Positions 29,912-40,700 of a stretch of 64,000 nucleotides of DNA are shown here, piece after piece. The notes below the pieces were generated by a model. It ran no database searches, was not told the origin of the DNA, and saw only the letters and a list, made by a program, of their open reading frames with translations. The position numbers were made by a program, and so were the translations under genes. Each line of letters opens with the position of its first letter. The stretch's first letter is position 1. This DNA is from Frankia nepalensis (GTDB lineage Bacteria > Actinomycetota > Actinomycetes > Frankiales > Frankiaceae), in contig NZ_JADWYU010000114.1 in the NCBI RefSeq assembly GCF_016786325.1, positions 1-64,000 on the forward strand, in the 5' to 3' direction.

Positions 29912-31434
29912 CCTTCGCGATGAGCCTGCTCCATCTCAGCCCCAGCCGACCAAGACCGGCGCGGATCAACGGGGTCGATGGAGAAGGCTCGCTGTCACGC
30001 GGCGCGGCCGTTCCACCCCTCGGCGCCCCCGACCCGGCGCCGACGGCACAGCAGGCCACGCTGCGTAACAGTGACACCATGTCACGGCGTCACGACGTCC
30101 CCTCCCGGGCCGGGGACGGTGAGAGCCGGCTGCGCGGGGCGGTGCGCGGCGCCACCCCGCTCGCACTCGCGGGGCTCGCGGCCAACGTCGCGAACCTGGG
30201 CGTCACCCTTGTGATCGCCCGGGCGATGAGCACCCGCTCCTATGGCGCCACCGCCCAGCTGTTCGCCCTCTTCATGATCGTCTCGATGCCGGGCAGCGCG
30301 CTGCTGGTCGGCGTGGTCCGCCGGGTGACCGCCTGGACCAGGACCGGGCGCGCCGACCTGATCGCCGCCTGGGCCGCCCGGATGCGCCGCGTGGGGTGTC
30401 GGGTGGTGCTCGCCGTCGCGCTGCTCGCGCTCGTGGCCCGCGCGCCGCTGGCCAGCGAGCTGTCGCTGCCCGGCCCCGGCGGGGTCGCCGAGACGCTGAC
30501 CGCCGGCGCCGCCTGGTGCCTGCTGTGCGTCGACCGGGGGCTGCTCCAGGCTGCCCGCCGCTACCGCGAGCTGGCCGCGAACCTGCTGGTCGACGCGGCG
30601 GTGAAGGGTGTGGCCACCGTCGGCCTGGTGCTCGCCGGGCTGGGCCAGACCGGAGCCGCGGTGGCCGTGCTGCTGGGCGTGCTGGCCGCGCTCGCGCACA
30701 CCCGCCGCGCCCTTCGCCGCGCGGCACCGGACGGCGCCGGCGCGGACGACGCGGCCCCCGGCGGCCACGCGCCGGCCGCCCCCGCGGCCAGCCGGCGGGA
30801 GCGAGGACTCGCGGCGGACCTGGGCGCGGCGCTGACGGCGCTGGCGTTCCTCGCCCTGCTGCAGAACATCGACGTGCTGGTCCAGGGCCGGCTCTCCCCC
30901 GACGAGTCCGGCCAGTACGCGGCGGTCTCCGTCACCTGCAAGGTGCTGATGTTCGGGGCCGTCGTGCTCGCCGGATTCCTGCTGCCGGAGGCGGCCGACC
31001 GCCGCCACCTGGGCGAGCACGCCCTGCACCAGCTCGGCGCCACGCTGGCGATCCTGGCGGTGCCGGCGGCGGTCCTGCTCGCGGTCGCGGCCGTCGCGCC
31101 CGACACACTGCTGTCCCTGGCCTTCGGGCCACGTTTCACCGACGCGTCCGGCGCTCTCCTCCCGCTGGCCGGAGCGATGACCTGTCTCGGAGCAACCGTG
31201 CTGTTCACCCACTATCTGCTGGCCCTGGGGTCGCGGGCCGTGCTGCTCGCGCTCGGGCTCACGGCCGTGGCCGCCGCCGGGATGATCACGCTGGCCGGCG
31301 GCTCGCCGGTCGCCACCGCCCGGATGGACCTCGCGGTCCAGGCGGTGCTCGCCGTGGTCACCGGGCTGCTCGTGGTCGGCGCCGCCCGCCGCACGACGGC
31401 CGCCCCCGACGGCCTCGAGGCGGTGCGCGCGTGA
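29908..31434 (+). CDS. polysaccharide flippase (MOP superfamily, Wzx-like)
   Basis: A membrane protein with 12-14 hydrophobic segments; [32 protein letters not shown] is the classic first helix and loop of Wzx/MATE-type exporters that flip lipid-linked sugars. The start is uncertain. GTG at 29908 overlaps the gmd stop by 4 bases, as at the next two junctions, and adds a 57-residue disordered leader; ATG at 30079 would begin just before the conserved region. A cytoplasmic Ala/Pro-rich loop lies about residues 270-300. It probably exports the unit made by the neighbouring enzymes. Confidence 0.82.
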   Translation: MTFAMSLLHLSPSRPRPARINGVDGEGSLSRGAAVPPLGAPDPAPTAQQATLRNSDTMSRRHDVPSRAGDGESRLRGAVRGATPLALAGLAANVANLGVTLVIARAMSTRSYGATAQLFALFMIVSMPGSALLVGVVRRVTAWTRTGRADLIAAWAARMRRVGCRVVLAVALLALVARAPLASELSLPGPGGVAETLTAGAAWCLLCVDRGLLQAARRYRELAANLLVDAAVKGVATVGLVLAGLGQTGAAVAVLLGVLAALAHTRRALRRAAPDGAGADDAAPGGHAPAAPAASRRERGLAADLGAALTALAFLALLQNIDVLVQGRLSPDESGQYAAVSVTCKVLMFGAVVLAGFLLPEAADRRHLGEHALHQLGATLAILAVPAAVLLAVAAVAPDTLLSLAFGPRFTDASGALLPLAGAMTCLGATVLFTHYLLALGSRAVLLALGLTAVAAAGMITLAGGSPVATARMDLAVQAVLAVVTGLLVVGAARRTTAAPDGLEAVRA

Positions 31435-32855
31435 GCACTCTCGACGAGGGCACCCCGCTCACCGGCCCGCTTCTGGCCCCAGGCGACACCGGCCCGCTTT
31501 CGGCCACCAGTGACACCGGCCCGCTCCTGGCCACCAGTGACACCGGCCCGCGCTTGGCCACCAGTGACACCGCCGCGGCCGTTCCCGGCCAGGGGGCCAC
31601 CCTCGTTCCCGCCGACCGGGCCGCCGGCCTCGTCGAGCCGCGGCGGCCGTGGATCGAGGCGCGCGAGCCCACCCTGGCGGAGCTGGTCGAACGCTCCGGC
31701 CTGCGTCGGGTGCACATGCTCGCCTGGCGTGACCTGGACGACCCGGAGGCTGGCGGCTCCGAGCTGCACGCCGACAAGGTCGCCGCCGCCTGGGCCGAGG
31801 CCGGCGTCGACGTCAGCATGCGCACCGCGCACGCCCCTGGCCACCTGGAGACGGCGACCCGCAACGGCTACTCGGTGGTCCGCAAGGCCGGCCGGTACAT
31901 GGTGTTCCCGCGCACGGCGCTGTCCGGCGCGCTCGGCCACGGTGGCCCCTGGGACGGCCTGGTGGAGATCTGGAACGGCATGCCGTTCTTCTCCCCGATC
32001 TGGGCCCACTGCCCACGGGTGGCGTTCCTGCATCACGTGCACGGCGAGATGTGGCGGATGGTCCTCAAGGCGCCGCTGGCCCGGGTCGGTGAGACGCTCG
32101 AACACAAGCTGGCGCCGCCGCTGTATCGCCGGACCAGGGTGCTGACCCTGTCCGAGTCGTCTCGCCGCGAGATCATCGAGATGCTGGGGCTGCCACCGGC
32201 GAACATCTCCGTGATCCCGCCCGGCATCGACGAGAGCTACCGCCCACTCGGGGAACGCTCGCCGCACCCGCTGGTGCTGGCGGTCGGCCGGCTGGTGCCG
32301 GTGAAGCGGTTCGACATCCTCGTCGACGCTCTGGTGCGGGCGCGCCAGCAGCACCCGACGATGGAGGCCGTCATCGTCGGCGAGGGGTACGAGCGACCGG
32401 CGCTGGAGGCCCAGATCCGGGCCGCGGGCGCGGAGGGCTGGCTGAAGCTGCCCGGCCGGGTCGACGACGAGGGGCTGCTCACGCTCTACCGCCGTGCCTG
32501 GGTGCTGACCAGCGCCTCGGCGCGCGAGGGCTGGGGAATGACCATCACCGAGGCCGCGGCCTGCGGCACCCCCTCGGTGGCGACGAACATCGCCGGCCAC
32601 ACCGACGCCGTCGCGAACGGGCTGTCCGGTCTGCTCGTCGAGCCGCGCGACCTGGCGGGCGCGCTGGGCCGGGTGCTCGGCGACCAGGAGCTGCGCGACC
32701 GGCTGACCGCCGGCGCGCTCGCGCACGCCGCGACCTTCACCTGGGCGAACACGGCCCGGCGGACGTTCGCGGCGCTGGCGCAGGAGGCGGCCAAGCACCG
32801 CCGCCGCGCGCCGCGCCCCGGCGGCCTGGACCGGCTGCACGGGCCGCTCCGGTGA
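31431..32855 (+). CDS. family 4 glycosyltransferase with N-terminal 9-residue repeats
   Basis: A GT-B enzyme of 474 residues. The core begins at about 90 with VHMLAWRDLDDPEAGGSELH, and the C-terminal donor domain shows VLAVGRLVPVKRFDILVDAL and the E-x7-E signature EGWGMTITEAAACGTPSVAT for nucleotide-sugar binding. The first 90 residues are disordered and contain four 9-residue repeats of the GPLLATSDT type. Coupled by GTGA overlaps to the flippase before it and to the AftD-like gene after it. The sugar is unknown; mannosyl or a deoxyhexose from the dehydratase product is plausible. Confidence 0.9.
   Translation: MSTLDEGTPLTGPLLAPGDTGPLSATSDTGPLLATSDTGPRLATSDTAAAVPGQGATLVPADRAAGLVEPRRPWIEAREPTLAELVERSGLRRVHMLAWRDLDDPEAGGSELHADKVAAAWAEAGVDVSMRTAHAPGHLETATRNGYSVVRKAGRYMVFPRTALSGALGHGGPWDGLVEIWNGMPFFSPIWAHCPRVAFLHHVHGEMWRMVLKAPLARVGETLEHKLAPPLYRRTRVLTLSESSRREIIEMLGLPPANISVIPPGIDESYRPLGERSPHPLVLAVGRLVPVKRFDILVDALVRARQQHPTMEAVIVGEGYERPALEAQIRAAGAEGWLKLPGRVDDEGLLTLYRRAWVLTSASAREGWGMTITEAAACGTPSVATNIAGHTDAVANGLSGLLVEPRDLAGALGRVLGDQELRDRLTAGALAHAATFTWANTARRTFAALAQEAAKHRRRAPRPGGLDRLHGPLR
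31464..31571 (+). repeat. 27-bp coding tandem repeat, four units
   Basis: Units at 31464, 31491, 31518 and 31545, each 27 bases, encode GPLLAPGDT, GPLSATSDT, GPLLATSDT and GPRLATSDT. The last three differ by only a few bases, which points to recent slippage or gene conversion and possible copy-number variation between strains. Confidence 0.9.
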
Positions 32856-35800
32856 CGTTGACCACCCAGGGGGGCGAGGGCCCCGCCGGGCCGCGCGTCG
32901 GCTCCGACGGCGGCTCCGACGCCGCCGGGGCCGTGGCCGTCACGGCCCCGGCGAGCGGGGCGGCGGGTGGGGCCGAGGCGCCAGCGGCGGACGGGCGGGC
33001 CGCCCGCCGGCGGCTGTGGCGGCCGTCCTGGCCGGCACTGGTGCTGGCGGCGGTGGCCTACCTCCCGCTGCTGCGCACCTCGCCCGGCCAGATCGGCGCC
33101 GACACCAAGGCATACCTCTACCTCGACCCGGCCCGGCTGCTGCGCCGGGCCGTGTCGATGTGGGACCCGGATGTCGGCATGGGCACCGTCACCCACCAGA
33201 ACATCGGCTATCTGTTCCCGCAGGGCCTCTGGTACTACACGCTGGACCTGGTCGGGCTGCCTGACTGGGTGGCGCAGCGGCTGTGGACCGGCACCATCCT
33301 GTTCGTCGCCGGCGCCGGCGTCCTGTTCCTGCTCCGCTCGTTCGGCTGGCCCGACCGGTACGCGTTCATCGCCGCCGCCGGCTACATGCTCACGCCCTAC
33401 ACCCTGGAGTACGAGGCCCGGATCTCGGCGATCCTGCTCCCCTACGCCGGCCTCGGCTGGTTCATCGGGATCACGGTTCGCGGCCTGCGCGAGGCCCGAG
33501 AGGGCAAGGGCAGCTGGCGCGGCGCGGACGCCTGGCGCTGGCCCGCGGCGTTCGGGCTGGTCGTCACCTCCGTCGGCAGCATCAATGCCTCCAGCCTGAT
33601 TCTGATCATGCTCGCGCCGCTGCTGTGGGTGCCGTTCGCGATCTGGGGCACCCGCGAGGCGACGCCGCGCGCCGCCGCGGGAATGATCACCCGCGCCGTC
33701 ATCCTGACCATCGTCACCAACGCCTGGTGGATGGCGGGCCTGTACACCCAGGCGGGCCATGGCCTGAACGTGCTCGCGTTCACCGAGACCGTCAAGACGG
33801 TAGCCAGCAGCTCGCAGGCCTCCGAGGTGCTGCGCGGGCTCGGCAACTGGTTCTTCTACGGCGAGGACGCCCTCGGTCCGTGGATCACCCCGGCGGTCGG
33901 CTACACCGAGACGATCTGGCTGCTCGCGGTGAGCTTCATGATCCCGCTGCTCGGCCTGGTCGCCGCCTCGCTGATCCGCTGGGGGCACCGCGCCTACTTC
34001 GTGGCGCTGATCGTGCTGGGCACGACGGTGGCCGTCGGTGTCTACCCGTACGACAACCCTTCGCCGCTCGGCCGGATATTCCGGGACTTCGCGGAGGGAT
34101 CCACGGCGGGACTCGCGCTGCGCTCGCTGCCGCGCGCGGCGCCGCTCGTGATCCTGGGCCTGTCCGTGCTGCTGGCGGGCGCGATCGCCGCGTTCACCGA
34201 GTGGTCCGTGGCCCGGGCGGCGGCCAGCCGGACCAACGGTGCCGGCGGCGCGCACGGCGCCCGGCGGCGGATGACGTTCCGGCCACGGCCGGGCGCGGCG
34301 CTGCCGACGGCGGTCACCGCGGTGGTACTGGCGCTGCTCGCGCTCGACATGTCGCCGCTGTTTCGCGCCCAGTTCGTCGAGACCGGGCTGACCCGCCCGG
34401 AGGAGGTCCCCGACTACGAGCTGGCGCTCGCCGAGGCGCTGAACGCGAAGGGGAACTCCACCCGGGTGCTGGAGCTGCCCGGCTCCGACTTCGCGCACTA
34501 CCGCTGGGGCTCCACGCTGGACAGCGTCACCTACGGCCTGATGGACCGGCCGACGATCCAGCGCGAGCTGATCCCCTACGGCGAGGCCGGCAGCGTCGAC
34601 CTGGTCCGTTCGCTGGACCGGCGGCTGCAGGAGGGCGTCTTCGAGACCGCGTCGCTCGCCGACATTGCCCGGCTGATGGGCGTCGGCGACGTCGTGCTGC
34701 GTGGGAACAACCAGTACGAGCGTTTCCGCGGCCCGCGGCCGCGGGCCGACTGGGAGCTGTTCACCGCCTCGCCGCCGGCCGGTCTCGGCGAGCCGCTGAC
34801 GTTCGGCCCGCCCGTGCGTGAGACGACGACGATCCCCTACCTCGACGAGATCACGCTCGGCATCGACCCGTCGGTGCCCGACCCGCCGACGCTCGCGGCC
34901 TTCCCCGTCACCGACCCGGAGTCGATCGTGCGGGCCGCCACCACGGACCGCCCGCTGCTGGTCAGCGGCAACGGCGAGGCGCTGGTGGACGCGGCCGCGG
35001 TCGGACTGCTGCGCGACGTGATCGCCGGCGACCGCGCGATCCTCTACACCGCGGCGCTGGCCGACGACCCGGAAGGGCTGCGCCAAGCGCTCGACGACGG
35101 CGCCGAGCTGCTGGTCAGCGACTCGAACCGGCTTCGGGCGGAGCGGTGGACCGGCATCCGGGAGAACTTCGGCTACGTCGAGCAGGTCGGCGTCGAGCCG
35201 CTGAAGAAGGACCCGGACGACAACCGGCTGCCGATGTTCCCGGAGCAGACCCCCGCCAACCAGACCGTGGCGGTGCTCACCGCGCCCGGCCAGTCCCCTC
35301 GGGTCGCCGCGGTGACCGCGTCGAGCTACGGAAACACGTTCGCCTACGGCCCGGCCGACCGGCCGGTGCGCGGCATCGACGGCGACCTGACGACCGCCTG
35401 GCGGGTGGGCGCGTTCACCGACCCGGCCGGCGAGAGCTGGCAGACGACGCTCGCCCGGCCGACGACCGCCGACCACGTCCGGCTGACGCAGCCGCTGACC
35501 GGGCCGCGCAACCGGTGGATCACGAAGGCGACGCTGACGTTCGACGGCGGCTCGCCGGTGACGGTCGACCTGACCGACGTCTCCAGGACCGAACAGGGCC
35601 AGGTCGTCACCTTCCCGAGCCGGACGTTCAAGACGCTGACGGTCCACGTCGACGCGACGAACTTCGGCCGGCAGACCAGCTATGACGGCCTGTCCGCGGT
35701 GGGTCTCGCCGAGGTCGAGGTCCCGGAGGCCGACGGGCAGCCGGCGATCGCCGACGACCTGCTGCGGATGCCGACGGACCTGCTCGCCGCCGCCGGCGAG

Positions 35801-37678
35801 GACTCGCTCGACCACCCGCTGGCGCTGACGATGACCCGGGACCGGGCCAACCCGGCCGAGCCGTTCAAGGAGGACACCGAGTCGACGATCGCCCGGGTGT
35901 TCACGCTGCCGACGGACCGGACGTTCAGCCTGACCGGCACCGCGCGCGTCTCCGCGTACGCGGCGGACGACGTGGTCGACAAGCTGCTCGGCCGGCCGGC
36001 GGGCCCGCCGCGGGCGCTGTCGTCGGGCCGGCTGCCCGGCGACCTCGGCGCCCGCTCCTCGGTCGCCTTCGACGGCGACCCGGCCACCGCCTGGTCGCCC
36101 GGCTTCGGCGCCCAGGAGAACGGCTGGCTGGAGCTCACGTCGCTGTCCCCGGTCACCCTGTCGACGGCGACGGTCACCCTGGTGACCGACGGGCGGCACT
36201 CGGTGCCGACCAGGTTCGGCATCGAGGTCGACGGCCAGCGGGTCGGCGCCGTCGACGTGCCGGCGCTGACCGACACGCGGGGCACCCCGGGCGCCACCAG
36301 CTCGGTGACGCTCTCGCTGCCGGCGGCGACCGGGCACGCGGTCCGGCTCGTCGTCGACGCGGTCCGCCCGGTGACCACCACGGACACGATCTCCGGCGCG
36401 ACCTCGACCATGCCGGTCGGGATCGCGGAGGTCGACCTGCCGGGTGTGTCGGGCATCGGCGCGACCGCGTCGACGGCCCAGCCGCCGGAGCAGCTGTCCG
36501 GCGAGTGCCGGTACGACCTGCTGACCGTCGACGGCCAGCAGGTCGGGGTGCGGGTCAGCGGGACCACCAGGGACGCCGCCGGCCGGCTCGGCCTGGACGT
36601 GCGCACCTGCGGGACCCCGGTGCGGCTCGGCGCCGGTGACCACGTGGTGCGCACCGCGAACGGGGCCCTGACCGGGATCGACCTGGACCGGCTGGTGTTC
36701 GCCTCGGACGCGGGCGGCATCACCTGGCCCGACGCGACGTCGGTCGCCGCGCTGGACACCACCCGCGAGCAGCGGGCCGCGGACCTCGCCCGCGTCGGCG
36801 CGGCGAACGGGAACGGCGCCACGGCCCCGGGAGGCGGCACGGCCCAGGCAGGCGACACGGCCCAGGCAGGCGTGCCGACGCTGTCGGTCGACGTCGCCGC
36901 GCCGACGACGTTCGTCATCAACGTCACCGGGGCGAAGCCGGGCACGCCGTTCTGGCTGGTGCTCGGGCAGAGCCTGTCCCCCGGCTGGCACGCCACGGTC
37001 GACGAGAACACCTCGCTGGACGAGCCCCAGCTCGTCGACGGCTACGCCAACGGCTGGCGGATCGATCCACCGCGGGACAACTTCAAGATCCAGATCACCT
37101 GGATCCCGCAACGGGTCGTCTTCGCGGCGCTGACGGTCTCGGTCGTCGCGGTGGTGCTGTGCCTGGCCCTGCTCGGGGTGACGGGGCGTCGGCGCCGCGG
37201 GACGGTCATTCCCCGGGACCTGCCACGCCTGGACCGGCCGTTCGCCGCCACCCCGCGACTGGGCCTTCGCCAGGTGGTGCCGCTGGTGGTGGGGGCGCTC
37301 GCGGTCGGGGCGTTCATCGTGAGCCCGGTGGCCGGCGTGATCACCGCGGCCGCGACCCTGGTCGCGGCGGTGGTGCCGCGCGGCCGGGTGGTGCTGCGGG
37401 TCGGCTCGGTCGCGGCGCTCGCCGCGAGCGTCGCCTACGTGGTCCAGGTGCAGGTGCGTTATGGCCTGCCGGTCAACGGCTCCTGGGTGGCGCAGTTCGA
37501 CCGGGTCGCGGTGGTCTCATGGCTGGCGGTGCTGTTCCTCGGCGCCGACGCCGCGCTCGCGCTGCTGCACGGCCAGGCCGCCCGCCGCACAGCGGCGCAG
37601 GGCGACACGGTGGCTCAGGGCGACCCGACGGCTCCGGCACCCGCCGGCAGCCGGGGTCGCCCGCCGGCCTCCGGCTAG
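32852..37678 (+). CDS. AftD-like alpha-(1->3)-arabinofuranosyltransferase
   Basis: This 1608-residue GT-C giant has an N-terminal membrane domain (about 60-500) whose first loop reads IGADTKAYLYLDPARLLRRAVSMWDP, followed by THQNIGYLFPQG, the AftD (DUF3367) signature with the catalytic Asp. Two discoidin/carbohydrate-binding-like modules follow (about 830-930 with RGIDGDLTTAWRVG, and about 1065-1170 with VAFDGDPATAWSPG). The C-terminus returns to the membrane with about four helices. In mycobacteria AftD adds arabinofuranose branches to arabinogalactan and lipoarabinomannan using decaprenyl-phospho-arabinose. It overlaps the GT4 gene by 4 bases. The exact polymer in this organism is not known. 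Confidence 0.88.
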   Translation: MTLTTQGGEGPAGPRVGSDGGSDAAGAVAVTAPASGAAGGAEAPAADGRAARRRLWRPSWPALVLAAVAYLPLLRTSPGQIGADTKAYLYLDPARLLRRAVSMWDPDVGMGTVTHQNIGYLFPQGLWYYTLDLVGLPDWVAQRLWTGTILFVAGAGVLFLLRSFGWPDRYAFIAAAGYMLTPYTLEYEARISAILLPYAGLGWFIGITVRGLREAREGKGSWRGADAWRWPAAFGLVVTSVGSINASSLILIMLAPLLWVPFAIWGTREATPRAAAGMITRAVILTIVTNAWWMAGLYTQAGHGLNVLAFTETVKTVASSSQASEVLRGLGNWFFYGEDALGPWITPAVGYTETIWLLAVSFMIPLLGLVAASLIRWGHRAYFVALIVLGTTVAVGVYPYDNPSPLGRIFRDFAEGSTAGLALRSLPRAAPLVILGLSVLLAGAIAAFTEWSVARAAASRTNGAGGAHGARRRMTFRPRPGAALPTAVTAVVLALLALDMSPLFRAQFVETGLTRPEEVPDYELALAEALNAKGNSTRVLELPGSDFAHYRWGSTLDSVTYGLMDRPTIQRELIPYGEAGSVDLVRSLDRRLQEGVFETASLADIARLMGVGDVVLRGNNQYERFRGPRPRADWELFTASPPAGLGEPLTFGPPVRETTTIPYLDEITLGIDPSVPDPPTLAAFPVTDPESIVRAATTDRPLLVSGNGEALVDAAAVGLLRDVIAGDRAILYTAALADDPEGLRQALDDGAELLVSDSNRLRAERWTGIRENFGYVEQVGVEPLKKDPDDNRLPMFPEQTPANQTVAVLTAPGQSPRVAAVTASSYGNTFAYGPADRPVRGIDGDLTTAWRVGAFTDPAGESWQTTLARPTTADHVRLTQPLTGPRNRWITKATLTFDGGSPVTVDLTDVSRTEQGQVVTFPSRTFKTLTVHVDATNFGRQTSYDGLSAVGLAEVEVPEADGQPAIADDLLRMPTDLLAAAGEDSLDHPLALTMTRDRANPAEPFKEDTESTIARVFTLPTDRTFSLTGTARVSAYAADDVVDKLLGRPAGPPRALSSGRLPGDLGARSSVAFDGDPATAWSPGFGAQENGWLELTSLSPVTLSTATVTLVTDGRHSVPTRFGIEVDGQRVGAVDVPALTDTRGTPGATSSVTLSLPAATGHAVRLVVDAVRPVTTTDTISGATSTMPVGIAEVDLPGVSGIGATASTAQPPEQLSGECRYDLLTVDGQQVGVRVSGTTRDAAGRLGLDVRTCGTPVRLGAGDHVVRTANGALTGIDLDRLVFASDAGGITWPDATSVAALDTTREQRAADLARVGAANGNGATAPGGGTAQAGDTAQAGVPTLSVDVAAPTTFVINVTGAKPGTPFWLVLGQSLSPGWHATVDENTSLDEPQLVDGYANGWRIDPPRDNFKIQITWIPQRVVFAALTVSVVAVVLCLALLGVTGRRRRGTVIPRDLPRLDRPFAATPRLGLRQVVPLVVGALAVGAFIVSPVAGVITAAATLVAAVVPRGRVVLRVGSVAALAASVAYVVQVQVRYGLPVNGSWVAQFDRVAVVSWLAVLFLGADAALALLHGQAARRTAAQGDTVAQGDPTAPAPAGSRGRPPASG

Positions 37679-37690
37679 CGGGACGCCGGT

Positions 37691-37735
37691 GGGCGCGGCC
37701 GGCGGTGAATCTCGGCACCGTCGCCGGCCGCGCCC
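37691..37735. terminator. bidirectional hairpin between the AftD-like and GGDEF-EAL genes
   Basis: A perfect 14-bp inverted repeat (gggcgcggccggcg and its complement) with a 17-base loop, itself partly paired, lies 13 bases after the AftD-like stop and 37 bases from the stop of the convergent gene. No U-tract. Confidence 0.7.
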
Positions 37736-37772
37736 GGCGGGCGCGCGCCGCCCGCCGCGCGGGGCGACGTGG

Positions 37773-40700
37773 TCACAGGCGGCTGCCAGCCGACCGGGTG
37801 CCATGCGTGGCGTCGGCGACGCCGTCCGCGGCGGGCGGGTGGCCGCCCGCCGGGCGGCCGGCCCCGTCGGGGGCGTCCGTGCCCGCGCCCCGCAGCCGGA
37901 GCAGGGCGAAGCGCGCCTGGCCGGTGAACAGGACCACCGCGCGCCACACCGCGGGGTCAAGCCGGTCCCGCCGCCGGGTCCAGCGAACCGTGATCATTCC
38001 CAGCACGCCGCCCTCACCGCGCAGCGGCACCATCAGCGCGGAGCCGATCTTGAGGCGGCGCACCATCTCGGGTGGGATCAGCGGGCTCCTGGCCGCGTCC
38101 GGCACGAACATCGGGCCACGGGCGCGTGCCAGCTCGCGCAGCGCCTCGGTGCCGGCGGCCGACGACCGCACGCCCACCTCGGTCAGCGGCGGCACGCCCT
38201 CGGCGACCGACACGCCGGCGGCGTGGAAGATGGTCGAGCCCGGCAGGTCGGGCAGCATCACCGCGGACGCGTCCGCGCTGGTCAGCCCCCGGACGACCTC
38301 GGCGATCAGCGTCGCGGCGGCCGGGAGGTCGTGGCGGTGCCAGAACTGGTCGAGCCGGCCGAGCCCGTCGAGCACCTCCTCGAGCAGCAGCCGTTCCAGC
38401 CGGGCGTCGAGCAGCCGCATGACGTGCTCCGCCAGTTCGTCGAGCGCGCCGCGCTGGCCGCTGGTGAGCCTGCGGGGCACCCGGTCGGAGACGCACAGCG
38501 CGCCGAGCACGTGCCCGTCCGCGGTCCGCAGCGGGGCGCCGGCGATGAAGACCACGATCTGGGGCTCCGCCCGCGCCAGATGGGCGAAGCGCAGGTCGCG
38601 GCCGAGCTCCGGGACCTCCAGGTACTTGCCGGAGCCCACGACGTGCGACGCGGCGCCGACCCGCGCGTCCAGGCCGGGGGGCCGGACCCCGTGGGTTGCC
38701 TTGAACCACTCCCGGGCCTCGTCGACGAGCACCAGGTAGCCGTGGGCGCAGTCGGTGACCTGCGCGGCGAGGGTGGTCAGCGTGTCGAACTCCGGCTCGG
38801 CCGGGGTGTCCAGGATCCGGTAGTGCCGCAGCGCGGCGAGCCGGTCGGGCTCGTCGGGCGGGTCGGGCGCGCGCAGGCCCTCCTCGGCCCACCGCCGGGC
38901 CGACTCCTGCGACACCGGCGGGCCCGCCGGCCTGACTCCGGGCGCCACGTTCCTCGGCGTGACGTCGGCGGCGTCCCCGTGCCCGTCGCCGGCGGTCAGG
39001 CCGGCGTTCTCCTGCCCGGCCGCCTCACCCCCGGCGCGCGGCGGCCGGCCTCCGTTCGGGGCGAGGCCGGGCAGGACGTCGCCCCAGGGGGTGGCCGCGT
39101 GCCCGGTCGTGATCCGGCCGCCGGCGGCGCGGTGCCCACCGTCAGCCGTCCCGTGGCGGTCGCCGCGGGGGGCGGGCGGGACGGCTCCCATGCCGCCGCT
39201 GGTGAGCAGGGCGGCGAGCTCGTCGGCGGGCAGCGGCGGCGACAGGGCGTCGCCCTGGAGCAGGTCGCAGCCGAGCTCGGTCAGCATCCGGGCGGACTGC
39301 TCGTCCTCGACTCCCTCGCCGACGACCCGCAGGCCCAGCCGGTGGCCGAGGTCGACGACCGACCGCACGATCGCGGCGTCGGGCAGGCTGGCCCGGGCGT
39401 CCATCACGAAACCCTTGTCGATCTTCATCTCGTCGAACGGGAGCGCCTTGAGGATCTCCATCGAGCTGTAGCCGGTGCCGAAGTCGTCGAGCGAGAGCTT
39501 CACGCCGGCCGTGCGCAGCTCGCCCAGCATGGCCGCGGCCCGGGCCGGCTGGGAGACCAGCGCGCTCTCGGTGATCTCCAGGGTGAGCATCTCCGGCGGC
39601 AGGCGGTAGGCGGCCAGCCGGCGGGTGATCATCCGAGGCAGGTCGTCGACGACGAGCATCCGGGCGGACAGGTTCGCCGAGACCGGCAGGTGCACGCCCG
39701 CCCTCGACCAGCGGGCGCACTGGGCGATCACCTCCTCGAGCTCCCACCAGGTCAGGTCGATGATCAGCGAGGAGCGTTCCGCCATCGGCAGGAACGAGCC
39801 CGGCGGCAGCAGGCCGCGCTCGGGGTGACGCCAGCGGACCAGCGCCTCGGCGCTGGCGACCCGGCCGGTCGCCGCCTCCTGGACGGGCTGGAAGTGGAGC
39901 ACCAGCTCGCGGTGGGCGATGGCGGCGCGTAGCTGGGCGTGCAGCGCCAGCTCCCAGGAGCGCACCCCGGCGGTGCCCGCCATGCCGGCGTCCCACACCC
40001 CGACCCGGGCGCCGTCGCGCTTCGCCTTCGCCAGCGCGGCGTCCGCGCAGGGCAACAGCGTCGCGAGCCGGGCGCCGTCGCGCGGCGCCACCGCCATCCC
40101 GGCCGTCGACTCCAGCTCGATGTCGACGCCGCGGACCCGGACCAGGCCGTCCAGCTGGTCGAGGACATCGCGGCCGAGCTGGGCAGGCCGCTCGTCACGG
40201 TCGTCGTCGCCCGCCGTCAGCTCCTCACCCGGCAGCACGAGGGCGAACTCGTCGCCGCCGAGCCGGCCGACGAACAGGGGCTCGGGGCGCACCCGGCGCA
40301 GCAGGTCGGCGAACTCGCGCAGCGCCTCGTCACCGGCCTGATGCCCGAGTGCCGTGTTGATCTCCCGGAACCGGTTGACGTCGAGGACCATCAGGACCCC
40401 GGCCCGGCCGGAGAGCAGCAGTTCGGCGACCACGGGCTCGCCGGAGCGCATGAGGCCCGCGCGGTTGGTCAGCCCGGTCAGCGGGTCGGCGAAGGCCTGG
40501 CCGTAGCCCCAGCGGAAGAAGCCGAACGTGAACGACGCCGACGCCACGATGCTCAGCAGGACGGCCAGATAGGTCAGCGGAATCACGCCGAGGTCGCCGC
40601 GCGCGGCCAGCGCGCCGGTCATGGTGAGACAGATCGCCCCGGTGAGCGCGCTCACCGGGACCAGCCGGCGGGACACCACGCCGGCATAGCTGCCCAGCCA

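Noticed and set aside
32486-37111. A 1541-codon minus-strand frame opposite the AftD-like gene
   Set aside because: Its composition (Arg, Gly, Val, His-rich) is that of a reverse-strand shadow in high-GC coding DNA; the plus-strand protein has clear family motifs.
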